64,000 nucleotides of DNA, taken from assembly GCA_963576565.1 (NCBI GenBank), contig OY755039.1, positions 130,155,140-130,219,139 of the forward strand. The letters are read 5' to 3'. This DNA comes from Aspidapion aeneum. Lineage: Eukaryota > Arthropoda > Insecta > Coleoptera > Brentidae. How positions within the stretch are numbered: the stretch's first letter is position 1; each line of letters begins with the position of its first letter. Below, piece by piece: positions 36,857-47,194 of the stretch. The position numbers and the translations under genes were made by a program. Under the pieces are notes generated by a model. It was given only the letters and a program-made list of their open reading frames with translations, did not search any database and was not told where the DNA came from.

Positions 36857-37429
36857 TACGAAGTAAATGGAACGGCCACGGCTATACATTACATATACGG
36901 CACACTGAGGCAAAAATTTGAAGAGTTTTTTTAGAGTGAGAACATACAAGTAGTGTAACCTTTCTCTCTCTAGTTCTAATTATCGGTGGTCACCCGGTGG
37001 TATTTTGTGAACTTCATACTTCAAGGAGATTGTCATTTTAGGCCAGTCAAATTGCACTTTGAGAGAAAAAAATTATTAACAGGACCTGAAGCATTAAAGA
37101 CTGTAGAACGGCGAAAAACTACGTTAAAAAAAATAAATGCGTGAGCGGGGGCGTTGCGGGTTAGTTTTGGGGGTAAAAAGGGGCAAGGAATCTTATTATT
37201 GCGATTTCCGGTAAAAGTTGACTTCGTAGAAAAAAGTGACATACATAACAGTCATAGGTCATAAAAATATCTAAAACTTTTGTTAATGTAATTTATTACA
37301 TAACCTCAAAATGTTCGAGAAAAATGAAAAAAACCGTATTTTTTGTTTTTAACTTTTTATTTTTGCAAACTAATGTCAGTTTAACAAAACTAGGTGAGAG
37401 TAGAGCTTTTCGGGTGCTAAATATCTACA
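36857..37429. other. Unassigned sequence
   Basis: Includes 'gcgggggcgttgcgggttag' near 37145. A 69-codon minus-strand frame across 37033-37242 has no recognisable motif. Possibly part of an unrecognised element. Confidence 0.35.
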
Positions 37430-38562
37430 ATATTTTGCAAACAAAAAAATTAAGAAGTTTCTAAGAGATTTGTTTTTTTCGCTCAAAAACACTTTTTTAT
37501 GATATTTCCCCTTCAGAAATTTATCGTATCTAGTGTGTAGTGTTCAATTTAAAAAACCGACCTGACAAATTTTGACGTTTAGAATTTATTTTTACATTCC
37601 GACTCTAAAATTTATAAACCACATAAAAAATTATTAAACTTTTGTATTTATTATATTTTGATAGCTAGTCAAATAAACGTTTTAGATATGGTGTAAAAGT
37701 ATACGGGAAATAATATTATATTTACATAACTAAATAATACTAAACCAGTCTTGGGTCTTTTTGGTAAAATCTCAGCTTCTTAAATTTTCTTCTATATAAC
37801 TTGACTCCTCGGGTAACTGAGTTTCTGTATTTGGACAAAGGTCTCGCCGTTCATTTGAGATATCAAATTCATCAAAATCTTCTGAAATTTTTTCAACGTC
37901 TGAACCATGACATTTTGTACATAAATCTGTGCATGGCAATCCATGTTTTCGGCACCCGCATATTGATTTCAATACATCAGGAATTACTAGGTCTTCAGTA
38001 AAGCGAGGCATAAGTATTTTTGAATTATTTCCAATCACTTCTTTCCAGCCTCATTTGGTTGGAGTTAGATTGGTTCCAAGCCACGCTTGAATCTGAAAGT
38101 GCCTATGCTCTATAAGAGTGTTTTGTTGTTAAATACCAAGTGATTCATTTTCAATTATAAGGTTCTTATTTGTTTTATTTTGTTTTTACTTAAAATGTGT
38201 TTGCGTCTAGTTTTTACTATGCTGCTTGGCGTGCTGAAAAACACCTGTTCGGAAAAATTACTCGTTTCAAATTAAAATGCATACAAAAAATTGACGTTTT
38301 CCGAACGCTGCCAGAAAAACGGTTATTTAAAATGAAATAAAAAAATATTGTAAAAATTTTTTTTTGTTTTTAAATAAATAATCTTTTTTTTTTTATTTCT
38401 TTAAAAGGTATATCTCAGTGTCAAAAACTGAGTATAAGTACAATTGTATACGATAATTTTATGAAGGAGAAATTTCATTTAAAAAAAAAACGTGTTTTTG
38501 AGCGGAAAAAGAAATATCTTAGAAACTTCAGAAATTTTTTGTTTGTAAAATATTGTGGTTAT
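37430..38562. mobile_element. Inverted-repeat-bounded element containing a cysteine-rich ORF
   Basis: 'atattttgcaaacaaaaaa' (37430), 'agtttctaag' and 'cgctcaaaaacac' recur inverted as 'gtgtttttgagcgg' (38490), 'cttagaaact' and 'ttttttgtttgtaaaatat' (38536-38555). The roughly 90-bp inverted arms bracket 0.95 kb that contains the broken ORF below. Boundaries are approximate. Confidence 0.55.
37772..38119 (-). pseudogene. Transposon-associated protein, C-terminal Cys-rich (CXC-like) fragment
   Basis: The minus-strand frame runs from about 38119 with HRHFQIQAWLGTNLTPTK, an in-frame TGA at 38051-38053, then GWKEVIGNNSKILMPR, then PDVLKSICGCRKHGLPCTDL and CTKCHGSD. The order (IQAWLG, TPTxxGW, LPxxxxxLIC, C-x-C-x3-Gly-x2-C-x3-C-x2-C) is that of the C-terminus of a family common in insect and other metazoan genomes, whose Cys cluster resembles the CXC/tesmin type. 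Function is unknown; zinc binding is inferred. The stop and lack of N-terminal sequence mark it as a remnant. Confidence 0.6.
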
Positions 38563-38574
38563 ATATAGAGATCA

Positions 38575-39985
38575 TTGGGGGTTTCCCTATACTAAAAATC
38601 GCTAAATGATGTTTTTTGGAATCTCAACTCACTCAGTGGTTTTTTTGTATCTGTGTGACGCCACAATACTGCAACTTGGTGCTTTTTTTGATAAACTGTA
38701 GATATAGTTTGTAAAATATGAAATTTCAAAGTTTTGCCATTTTGGTCTTATCAATGATCTCTGTATATCGTATATAATTCAATGGGTCTTATGGGTTTCC
38801 CTATACTAAAAATCGCTAAATGACGTTTTTTGGAATCTCAACTCACTCAGTGGTTTTTTCGTATTTGTATGACGTTACAATACTGCAACTCGGTGCTTTT
38901 TTGATAAACTGTATAGTTTGTAAAATATGAATTTTCAAAGTTTTGCCATTTTGGTCTTATGGGTTTCCCTATACTAAAAATCGCTAAATGACGTTTTTTG
39001 GAATCTCAACTCACTCAGTGGTTTTTTCGTATCTGTATGACGCCATAATACTGCAACTCGGTGCTGTTTTTGATAAACTGTATAGTTTGTAAAATATGAA
39101 TTTTCAAAGTTTTGCCATTTTGGTCTTATGGGTTTCCCTATACTAAAAATCGCTAAATGACGTTATTTGGAATCTTAACTCACTCAGTAGTTTTTTCGTA
39201 TCTGTATGACGCCACAATACTGCAACTCGGTGCTTTTTTTTGATAAACTGTATAGTTTGTAAAATATGAATTTTCAAAATTTTGCCATTTTGGTCTTATG
39301 TGTTTCCCTATACTAAAAATCGCTAAATGACGTTTTTTGGAATCTCAACTCACTAAGTGGTTTTTTCATATCTGTAAGACGTCACAATACTGCAACCAAC
39401 TCGGTGCTTTTTTTGATAAACTGTATTGTTTGTAAAATATGAATTTTCAAAGTTTTGCCATTTTGGTCTTATGGGTTTCCGTATACTAAAAATCGCTAAA
39501 TGACGTTTTTTGGAATCTCAACTCACTCAGTGGATTTTTCGTATCTGTATGACGCCACAATACTGCAACTCGGTGCTTTTTTTGATAAACTGTATAGTTT
39601 GTAAAATATGAATTTTCAAAGTTTTGCCATTTTGGTCTTATGGGTTTCCCTATACTAAAAATCGCTAAATGACGTTTTTTGGAATCTCAACTCACTCAGT
39701 GGATGTTTCGTATCTGTATGACGCCACAATACTGCAACTCGGTGCTTTTTTTGATAAACTGTATAGTTTGTAAAATATGAATTTTAAAAGTTTTGCCATT
39801 TTGGTCTTATGGGTTTCCCTATACTAAAAATCGCTAAATGACGTTCATTGGAATCTCAACTCACTTAGTGGTTTTTTCGTATCCGTATAACGCCACAATA
39901 CTGCAACTCGGTGCTTTATTTGATAAACTGTATAGTTCGTAAAATATGAATTTTCACAGTTTTGCCATTTTGGTCTATGGGTTTC
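38575..39985 (+). repeat. About 170-bp satellite array, left segment (8 monomers)
   Basis: Monomers begin at 'atgggtttccctatactaaa' at about 38791, 38959, 39128, 39298, 39471, 39640 and 39809, spaced 168-173 bp. Each contains 'aaatgacgttttttggaatc', 'tcaactcactcagtgg', 'ccacaatactgcaactcgg', 'gataaactgtatagtttg' and 'ttttgccattttggtctt'. The first monomer is variant, with extra 'atatagagatcatt' sequence. The segment ends at the 5-bp duplication GTTTC next to the retrotransposon. Confidence 0.97.
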
Positions 39986-40746
39986 TGTTGCACTCCGATG
40001 GCTCAGATTGGGTTTTGGTAGATACAGTGGACTATAATTAACATTGGCGCAAAAAATTCATTTAACTAGAGAAAGTAACTAATTTAAAAATTGTAGGTTA
40101 AATTTGAAAGAGAAATAAAATTGTGATATAGCCTCATGGAGAGGGACTTACCGCTGTTTTGAAGTTCCAAAGTGCAAGGTGTACACCTTTCCATAAGAGC
40201 TATGTGACTTGATGTTCCAACAGGATGATGGCACGTTAATTTTAATTATTTGCGGTATTTTAGAGTGAATTTTCACTATTTTTTAAATTTAAATTTTAAG
40301 GTTGTCGTTTTCTAGACATGGCGACGCGCAGCACACTTTGTCTGTCTCTCAATCCTGCGCTTGCAGTTTTTTCGCACATGCGCACAGCACTTCACCCTCT
40401 ATAGGAAACCATATCACTATATTTTAAATTTTATGGATATGTGAAAACCACGATAGAGGACGCTTGTAGTGCCAAAGTATATAAAAATAAAGAAATAAGA
40501 AATAAAATGATAATTCTTAAATTTAGAATAGAAATTACATTTTTTGCGTTTAATTCTCGCATTTTAATGCAATTTTGCTTTAGGTAAATTTTATAATAAC
40601 TAATAGTTGACCCATTTATTTAGGATTAATATAAATTTAAGACTAATAATTTTATGTTCAAGACAAAGTTTTAGTCCATGAAAAATAGGAAAAGTAAAAT
40701 TCAAAAATAAAAGAAAAATAAAGAGGTTTTTTATGGAAACCGAACA
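39986..40746 (-). repeat. BEL/Pao 3' LTR (761 bp)
   Basis: On the minus strand it begins TGTTCGG and ends GCAACA, the TG...CA form. It carries 'ccaaagt' at about 40472, which is missing from the other LTR. A canonical polypurine tract is not obvious upstream. Confidence 0.93.
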
Positions 40747-40764
40747 TATTGCCGGCCGAAAATG

Positions 40765-41328
40765 CTATGCATTTTCTAAAGTATCAAGTGGCAAAGGACA
40801 TAGCTTTGAGATTGGTCTCTTTAACACCGAGTCCCTTGTCTTGACATTAGCAACTCGATTTATACCGTCTTTACCCGGAAAAATTTCAAATATTCTACCG
40901 AGCTGCCATTGTAGCGGGGGTATAAAATCATTCTTGATTATTACCAAACGACCAACTTCTGGAGTACAAGTGGGGTCCAGCCACTTGCTCCTTTGTTGAA
41001 GTGTATGCAAATATTCTTGCTGCCAGCGTCTCCAGAAATCCTGATGGATTCTTTGAAGTAGCTGCCAACGAGTTAATCTATTAATTTTGACATCTGTTAA
41101 GTCAACGTCAGGAAGAGCTGTCAACGGTTCCAATGATAAAAAATGACCTGGTGTCAAAACAGAAATGTCATTTGGATCCGAGGAAATTTCAGTTAGCGGT
41201 CGAGAGTTCATAATAGCTTCAATCTGACAAGTGACTGTATATAACTCTTCATATGTTAAAATTTGTGAACCAATGGTTCGAAATAAATGTTTTTTGACAG
41301 TTTTAATCCGAGACTCCCAAAGACCTCA
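40765..41328 (-). pseudogene. BEL/Pao pol, integrase C-terminus and DUF5641
   Basis: Continues the pol frame after an in-frame TGA at 41326-41328. It encodes the end of the integrase core and the C-terminal domain found in BEL/Pao polyproteins (MNSRPLTEISSDPND, HFLSLEPLTALPDVD, NDFIPPLQWQLGRIFEIFPG). The frame ends at 40765, 19 bp before the LTR, so no env gene follows. Confidence 0.88.
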
Positions 41329-42879
41329 AAAATTGGGACTGTGACTTGGAATAAAATGCCATTTAATTGGACGAGTGGAATCAATCTGTAACAACTGTCT
41401 ATTTGCCGAAACTAGATTAGTTCCATTATCAGAATACATATCAGTTACGTAATTTCTACGAGCCACAAACCTACGCATTGCTGCGATAAAAGCATCGGCT
41501 GTCAAATCACTGACTATTTTGAGATGTACCGCTTTCGTACTCATACAAACGAATAAGCAAATATATGATTTTAAAGTACGTGGGGCACCGCGGGTTCGGT
41601 TCATTAAAATAGGAATGGGGCCACCTAAATCTACTCCCGTATGCAAAAATGCTCTGAGTTGAGAAACTCGTGGAAACGGAAGTGAACCCATTGGGGGTTG
41701 TACCGATTTAGGGGATAACTTAAAACAGGGGATGCATTTTGCTAAAACTTGACGAATTTTGCGTTTTGCCGCAATTATCCAATAATTTTGGCTTAGTAAA
41801 AAATGTACTGTTCTTAATCCAGCATGTAAATATTTTAAATGAAAATGTTCGATAATTAAATAAGCAATTCTACTTTCGCGGGGTAATAGAAATTTTTTGT
41901 CATAAGAGAGAGAAGAATTGTGCAATCTTCCACCGACGCGTAATAAATTTTGGTCACCTAAAAATAGATTTAATTTTTGCATCGGTTTAGACAATTTTAT
42001 ATTATTTTCAAGAGAATTTATTTCTTCCGAAAAATAGATCGATTGTTCGTTTTTTATCAATAAATAAAGCGCGGTTTGAATTTCTTGAAACGTTAAAAAA
42101 GTTTCAAAAATTACACTTTTATTTAGAAATTTTTTATTTATAAAACGTAAAATATACGCTAAAATTCTACAAAGTTTAGTATAAGATGAGTTTTTATTAA
42201 TAAGCGAAGTTAAAAAATTTAAGTTTGGGGTTTGCGTAGTAATTAAAGTTAAGTTTTTATTAGCTTTTTCTTCATTTAAAGTTTCAGAAGTGTCTTTTAT
42301 TTCCAAGGTTATAGGCCAGTAGTCATAATGTAATTTTAAAAATTGGGGACCTTGAAAAAATAAACTATGATTTATAAGTTCACTAGGATAGAGACCTCTT
42401 GAAGCTACATCAGCGGGATTCTGAGAAGTGGAAATATATTGCCAATTTTTAGGAGACACTTTTTCATAAATTTGCGTGACTCTATTTTGTACATAGGTTT
42501 TCCACCTAGACGGATGTCCATTTTTAATCCACGATACAGCTACTTGAGAATCACTCCATGCGAATATTTGGTGAATTTTAAGTCTGTTTTCAAAACTATG
42601 AAGAATAAATTGAATTAAATCAGCTAATATATTACAAGCGGCTAACTCGAGTCGTGCAATACTTGTAAATTTTATAGGGGCGACTTTAGTTTTTGAGCAT
42701 AAAAAATAAATAAACATTTTATTTTTATAAATTACGCGTAAATAAACAATAGCTGCGTACGCTTTATTTGAAGCGTCTGAAAAACCGATTAATTCGTATT
42801 GAGCGTTTCCAGAAAAAATATTGATAAAGCGGGATAAGCGAAATTCTTTTAAAAGTGGTAATTCTAACCTATAGCGTTC
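41326..42879 (-). pseudogene. BEL/Pao pol, RNase H and integrase
   Basis: The frame is open from just after the TAG at 42880-42882 to the TGA at 41326-41328. RNase H motifs: GFSDASNKAYAA near 42770, SIARLELAACNILADL and FAWSDSQVAVSWI near 42560. Integrase: an HHCC-type zinc segment (LRTVHFLLSQNYW, then KCIPCFK) near 41750 and the catalytic core with GVDLGGPIPI and MYSDNGTNLVS near 41430. The reading is otherwise intact. Confidence 0.92.
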
Positions 42880-45060
42880 CTAGACGCTACTTATCGCTAT
42901 GGGAGCATCTTCGTCCCAGTCCAATCCAGATTTCCAAAATTCCTGGATTAGGCATTTAATTAAAATAGTAACTGGCGACAACCAACCAAGGGGATCATAA
43001 ATTTTAAAAATTTCTGAAAGGATATTGCGTTTCGTGCAACTACGATTTAGAGGCTCTACTGAGTATGAAAAATAGTCTGAACAGGGTTGCCATCTAAGTC
43101 CTAAAATTTTTGTAGTTTCTTCTATATCAAGAGAAAGAGCTTTAGGATTAATATCGGATTCTGGCAAGTGCTCTAAAACAGTTTTATTGTTGCTAGCCCA
43201 TTTATGTAATTTAAATCCTGCGGATTTTAATAAAAGTGATAACTCCTTTTGGAGAGATATAGCTTCTTCAACGGAGCTACAACCTGTGACAAAATCGTCA
43301 ACAAAATTATCTGTCATAAGAACTTTAGCGGCGTGGGGAAAATTATGCTCTTCGTCCTCAGCTAGCTGCTGTAAGATTCTTAAAGCTAAAAAAGGAGCGG
43401 GGGTAGTACCATATGTAACGGTTTTTAAATTATATTCTTTTATAGGTTCGGTAGGACTAAACCTCCATAAGATTTTTTGATAATTTTGATGATGCGGGGC
43501 TATTAAAGTGCCGCGAAACATTTTAGAAATATCGCAACAAAGAGCGACTTCATTTAATCTAAAATTTAATAAAATAGAACAAATGTCCTTTTGTAATTTG
43601 GGACCGGCGTAAAGCGTGTCATTTAGGGAAATTCTTCCAGTATTTGTTTGCGATACTGCGCTTGCGTTATGCGTAAAGTCCGAATATTTTTGATAGGTTT
43701 CCGGTGTTTTAATTAAGCGGTTTTCGAGAGATAAAAATCTTTTTAATGCAAGTTGGCGACTATTTGGAAAACTTGGTTCACTATTTTCGCAAAAGGGTAA
43801 AGTCACGACGTAACGCCCTGTATTATCAGGAAAGGTAGTATTTTTAAATATTTTTTCACATGCTTCGTCAGCCGGGGAAAGAATAGGTTTAATTTCCGGT
43901 ATATTTTCAGTTTCCCAAAATTTCGATAGTGAATCATTAAGTTGATTATTTGAAATTTGGCATAAAAGGGATACCGAAGCGAGGGGCGAGTTTGTGTTAC
44001 CAATTTGTCCCATTAAAATGTACCCAAAAATTGAGTTTAATGCGATAGGCTCATTTATATTACCTACAATATGACCATCTCTAAGAATATAAGGGAAAAT
44101 ATCGGCTCCAAGTAAAACGTCGATTGCTCCCGCTCTATAGAAATAAGGGTCCGCGAGATTTATATTTTTTATAATTCCCATTTGACTAATATTTATGTCA
44201 TTTAAGGGAAGCGAAGAACAAATTTGAGGTAAAATAACTGCACTCTGTACTGATAAGGTCAGGTCAGATTGATTGCAAGGGCGAATGATCATATCAATAG
44301 ATCCTAATTTTGATTGCATACTGGTCTCACCAATTCCAAAGACTTCAGTTTCAATATTAAAGCGGGGTAGGCCTAGTTTGTTGGCACATTTTAAAGATAC
44401 AAAAGACAGATGCGATGCGGAATCTAAAACTCCACGAAAAGTTTGATAATTACCTCTTATATCTTTTATTTGAAAAAGAGCGGTAGAAAGCAAAGTACTA
44501 GAGTTACTGTAACTTTGTGTAGAGTAGCAAGCACCTTGATTTTGAGTTTGCGAAGAGGATGAGTTACTAATTTCATTTCTTTCCTGCCGAAACGCGTTAA
44601 TTTGTTGGCTATTTACCGGCAAATCTGCATTATTATTTTCTTGCCGTTGAGACGAGGATTCGTTTACATGGCGCAAGTCAAAATGAACTGAACTATGGTG
44701 CCTTTTTTTGCAAAATCGGCAATCAAAAGTGCTTTTGCATTGGAAGGTTTTATGACAATTAGAGGTACAGTTTACGCACCATTGTTTTGCTTTTAATAAA
44801 TTAAATCTTTGTTGAGGCGTTTTATTTAAATAATCAGGACAAAAAGTCAAATTATGAGTATTTGAATTGCATAAGGAACAATTATTTTGAAAATTCTGCT
44901 GCGCGGTAAAAAATGCACGAGGCGTTTGGCGGGTATTATAGTTATTTTGCGGTTTTTGAGTTATATGGGGCGGTTTTGTAAATTTGGGCTTCATAGAAAA
45001 TTGCGTACTGGATGTACTGGCGGCGTTAACTACAAAAAGCGAGCTACAATGTTGATCCAA
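42880..45060 (-). pseudogene. BEL/Pao pol, zinc knuckles, protease and reverse transcriptase
   Basis: 726 open codons. Cys/His knuckles (CSLC...C, CVNC...C, CRFC...H) occupy roughly residues 60-125. An aspartic protease region (RGVLDSASHLSF, the DSA being the likely active site) lies around 210. RT has DISKMF at about 510-515 and the catalytic FVDD at about 586-589, followed by IYDPLGWLSPV, all characteristic of BEL/Pao. It ends at a TAG (42880-42882) that interrupts what is otherwise a continuous pol frame. Confidence 0.93.
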
Positions 45061-45081
45061 AAAATTATAGATTGATTTATA

Positions 45082-45871
45082 TCAAGGCATTTCGGTAGGC
45101 TTACCATGAAAAACTTCAAATCGCGTTTGAATCGAACTATCAATAGATTTCAACAACTTTTGGGCTAAGACAAAGTCCCAAAAATCTGGTTGCAAACCAA
45201 CAGTTTTTAAAGCTTCAATATTTTTTGTGAATATATCAAGCAAGTTTCTTAGCGCTACGAAGTCATCAGAGTTTACTTTATACGATAGCATTCCAATAAT
45301 TTTGAGCTAAAATGCGATCGTTTTTATACCTTTTTACAAGATTATTGAAAACAATAGGATAGTTTGCATCCGAAACTGGTAATTGCGTAACTAATTCCTT
45401 TGGAGGACCATCTAAATAAGTAACTAAAAGCGAGTATTTTTGTATATTTGGAATTTGCGGATTATCCTGAATCATTGTTTTAAAAAGATCATAAAAGGTA
45501 GGGAAATCATTGACATTGCCAGTGAATTTTTCAATGTCAATTTTCGGTAAACTTGGAAAATAATCAGGGGTTTGTGAACCTCCTGGAGAGTAGGGGTTAA
45601 AAGTAAGTCGGCGACTTCCACCTTGCGAAGGCGGCGCAGTGTTTTCTGCTTGAAACAACTTATCATAGATTTCTTTGACTTGAGCAACATTTGTTTGAAA
45701 TGAATGAAGATGCTCGATACAAGTCTTTACTTGATCCTGATCCTGGTAAATTTCATTTAATAAAGCGGTGTGCTTTTTAAGGTATTCCTCTTGGACGTTG
45801 TCAAGCTCTTCGTAACGAATCTTAAAGTTAAGATGTTTGGTTGCATTCAGTTTTAGAATCTTCGATGTCAC
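45082..45871 (-). pseudogene. BEL/Pao gag (DUF1759 type), frameshifted
   Basis: The first 197 codons from 45871 include a coiled-coil-like N-terminus (YEELDNVQEEYLKKH) and the DUF1759 core (LPKIDIEKFTGNVNDF, FYDLFKTMI, LLVTYLDGPP, AQNYWNAIV). A frame change at about 45280-45290 moves the reading to the overlapping frame with LRNLLDIFTKNIEALKTV, and that frame stops at a TGA (45082-45084) before the knuckle region. Gag forms the particle and packages element RNA; this copy could not make a complete polyprotein without recoding. Confidence 0.9.
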
Positions 45872-46434
45872 GAAAGACTTTAATTTTCTTTACCTTTTCT
45901 GATATTATTTTGTAATAAATTAGGCAAAGGAAACAAAATCAAAATTTATAGATTAAATATTTAAAAAAATTTAATTCGATTTAAAATAACCGTATGTAAC
46001 CGTAGCCTCTTACATATAAGCATGCAAACTACAGCGAAAAGAAAAACAAATAAACATGTAGGTATTTATTTGCGCGTTATAAATTAGGAAATAAAAAACT
46101 TATTTTCCGAAATTACCTACACACAGATATATCTTTCAAAAATACAAAGATAAACTTTTTGCATTTAAATACACATAGCGACCCAAGACTCCAATCTCGA
46201 ATATATGTCCTTTTTTTTATAAAATTTGCGAGATGTAGGTATAGGTCTCCTAATCCAAATTTATAGGTACCTATTTTATTTACCTATATTATAATTTTAA
46301 TTTATTAATGGCGTCTCTTTCTTACTTTCACACTACTAGCGTTTGCTCTCACTCTAGCGAAAATGAATTTTTTGAAATTTCAAAAAGAAAATCAAAATGG
46401 AAATTAAAATCCGGCAATCGAAGTGATCAAAATA
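45872..46434 (-). other. BEL/Pao 5' leader
   Basis: AT-rich leader between the 5' LTR and gag. Immediately inside the LTR the minus strand reads 'tattttgatcacttcgattg'. A standard primer-binding site beginning TGG is not evident. Confidence 0.6.
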
Positions 46435-47194
46435 TGTAGCACTCCGATGGCTCAGATTGGGTTTTGGTAGATACGGTGGACTATAATTAACATTGGCGCA
46501 AAAAATTCATTTAACTAGAGAAAGTAACTAATTTAAAAATTGTAGGTTAAATTTGAAAGAGAAATAAAATTGTGATATAGCCTCATGGAGAGGGACTTAC
46601 CGCTGTTTTGAAGTTCCAAAGTGCAAGGTGTACACCTTTCCATAAGAGCTATATGACTTGATGTTCCAACAGGATGATGGCACGATAATTTTAATTATTT
46701 GCGGTATTTTAGAGTGAATTTTCACAATTTTTTAAATTTAAATTTTAAGGTTGTCGTTTTCTAGATATGGCGACGCGCAGCACACTTTGTCTGTCTCTCA
46801 ATCCTGCGCTTGCAGTTTTTTCGCACATGCGCACAGCACTTCACCCTCTATAGGAAACCATATCACTATATTTTAAATTTTATGGATATGTGAAAAACAC
46901 GATAGAGGACGCTTGTAGTGTATATAAAAATAAAGAAATAAGAAATAAAATGATAATTCTTAAATTTAGAATAGAAATTACATTTTTTGCGTTTAATTCT
47001 CGCATTTTAATGCAATTTTGCTTTAGGTAAATTTTATAATAACTAATAGTTGACCCATTTATTTAGGATTAATATAAATTTAAGACTAATAATTTTATGT
47101 TCAAGACAAAATTTTAGTCCATGAAAAATAGGAAAATAAAAGTAAAATTCAAAAATAAAAGAAAAATTAAGAGGTTTTTTATGGAAACCGAACA
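46435..47194 (-). repeat. BEL/Pao 5' LTR (760 bp)
   Basis: Near-identical partner of 39986-40746. It lacks 'ccaaagt' and has an extra 'ataaa' near 47136. On the minus strand it contains the promoter and polyadenylation functions expected of an LTR, though specific motifs cannot be assigned securely. Confidence 0.93.

Larger units (their letters stand above)
39986..47194 (-). mobile_element. BEL/Pao LTR retrotransposon, nearly full length, 7.2 kb
   Basis: Two direct LTRs (39986-40746 and 46435-47194) flank gag-pol on the minus strand, and the immediate outer flanks are GTTTC (39981-39985) and GTTTC (47195-47199), a 5-bp target duplication typical of this superfamily. The LTRs differ by about nine substitutions and two small indels by hand count, indicating a fairly recent insertion. 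Domain order (gag DUF1759, zinc knuckles, DUF1758 protease, RT, RNase H, integrase, DUF5641) is diagnostic of BEL/Pao. It has no env. One frameshift and three in-frame stops interrupt the single gag-pol frame. Target: the satellite array. Confidence 0.95.

Noticed and set aside
46380..46434. Primer-binding site for the BEL/Pao element
   Set aside because: No TGG-initiated tRNA complement is visible next to the LTR; not called.
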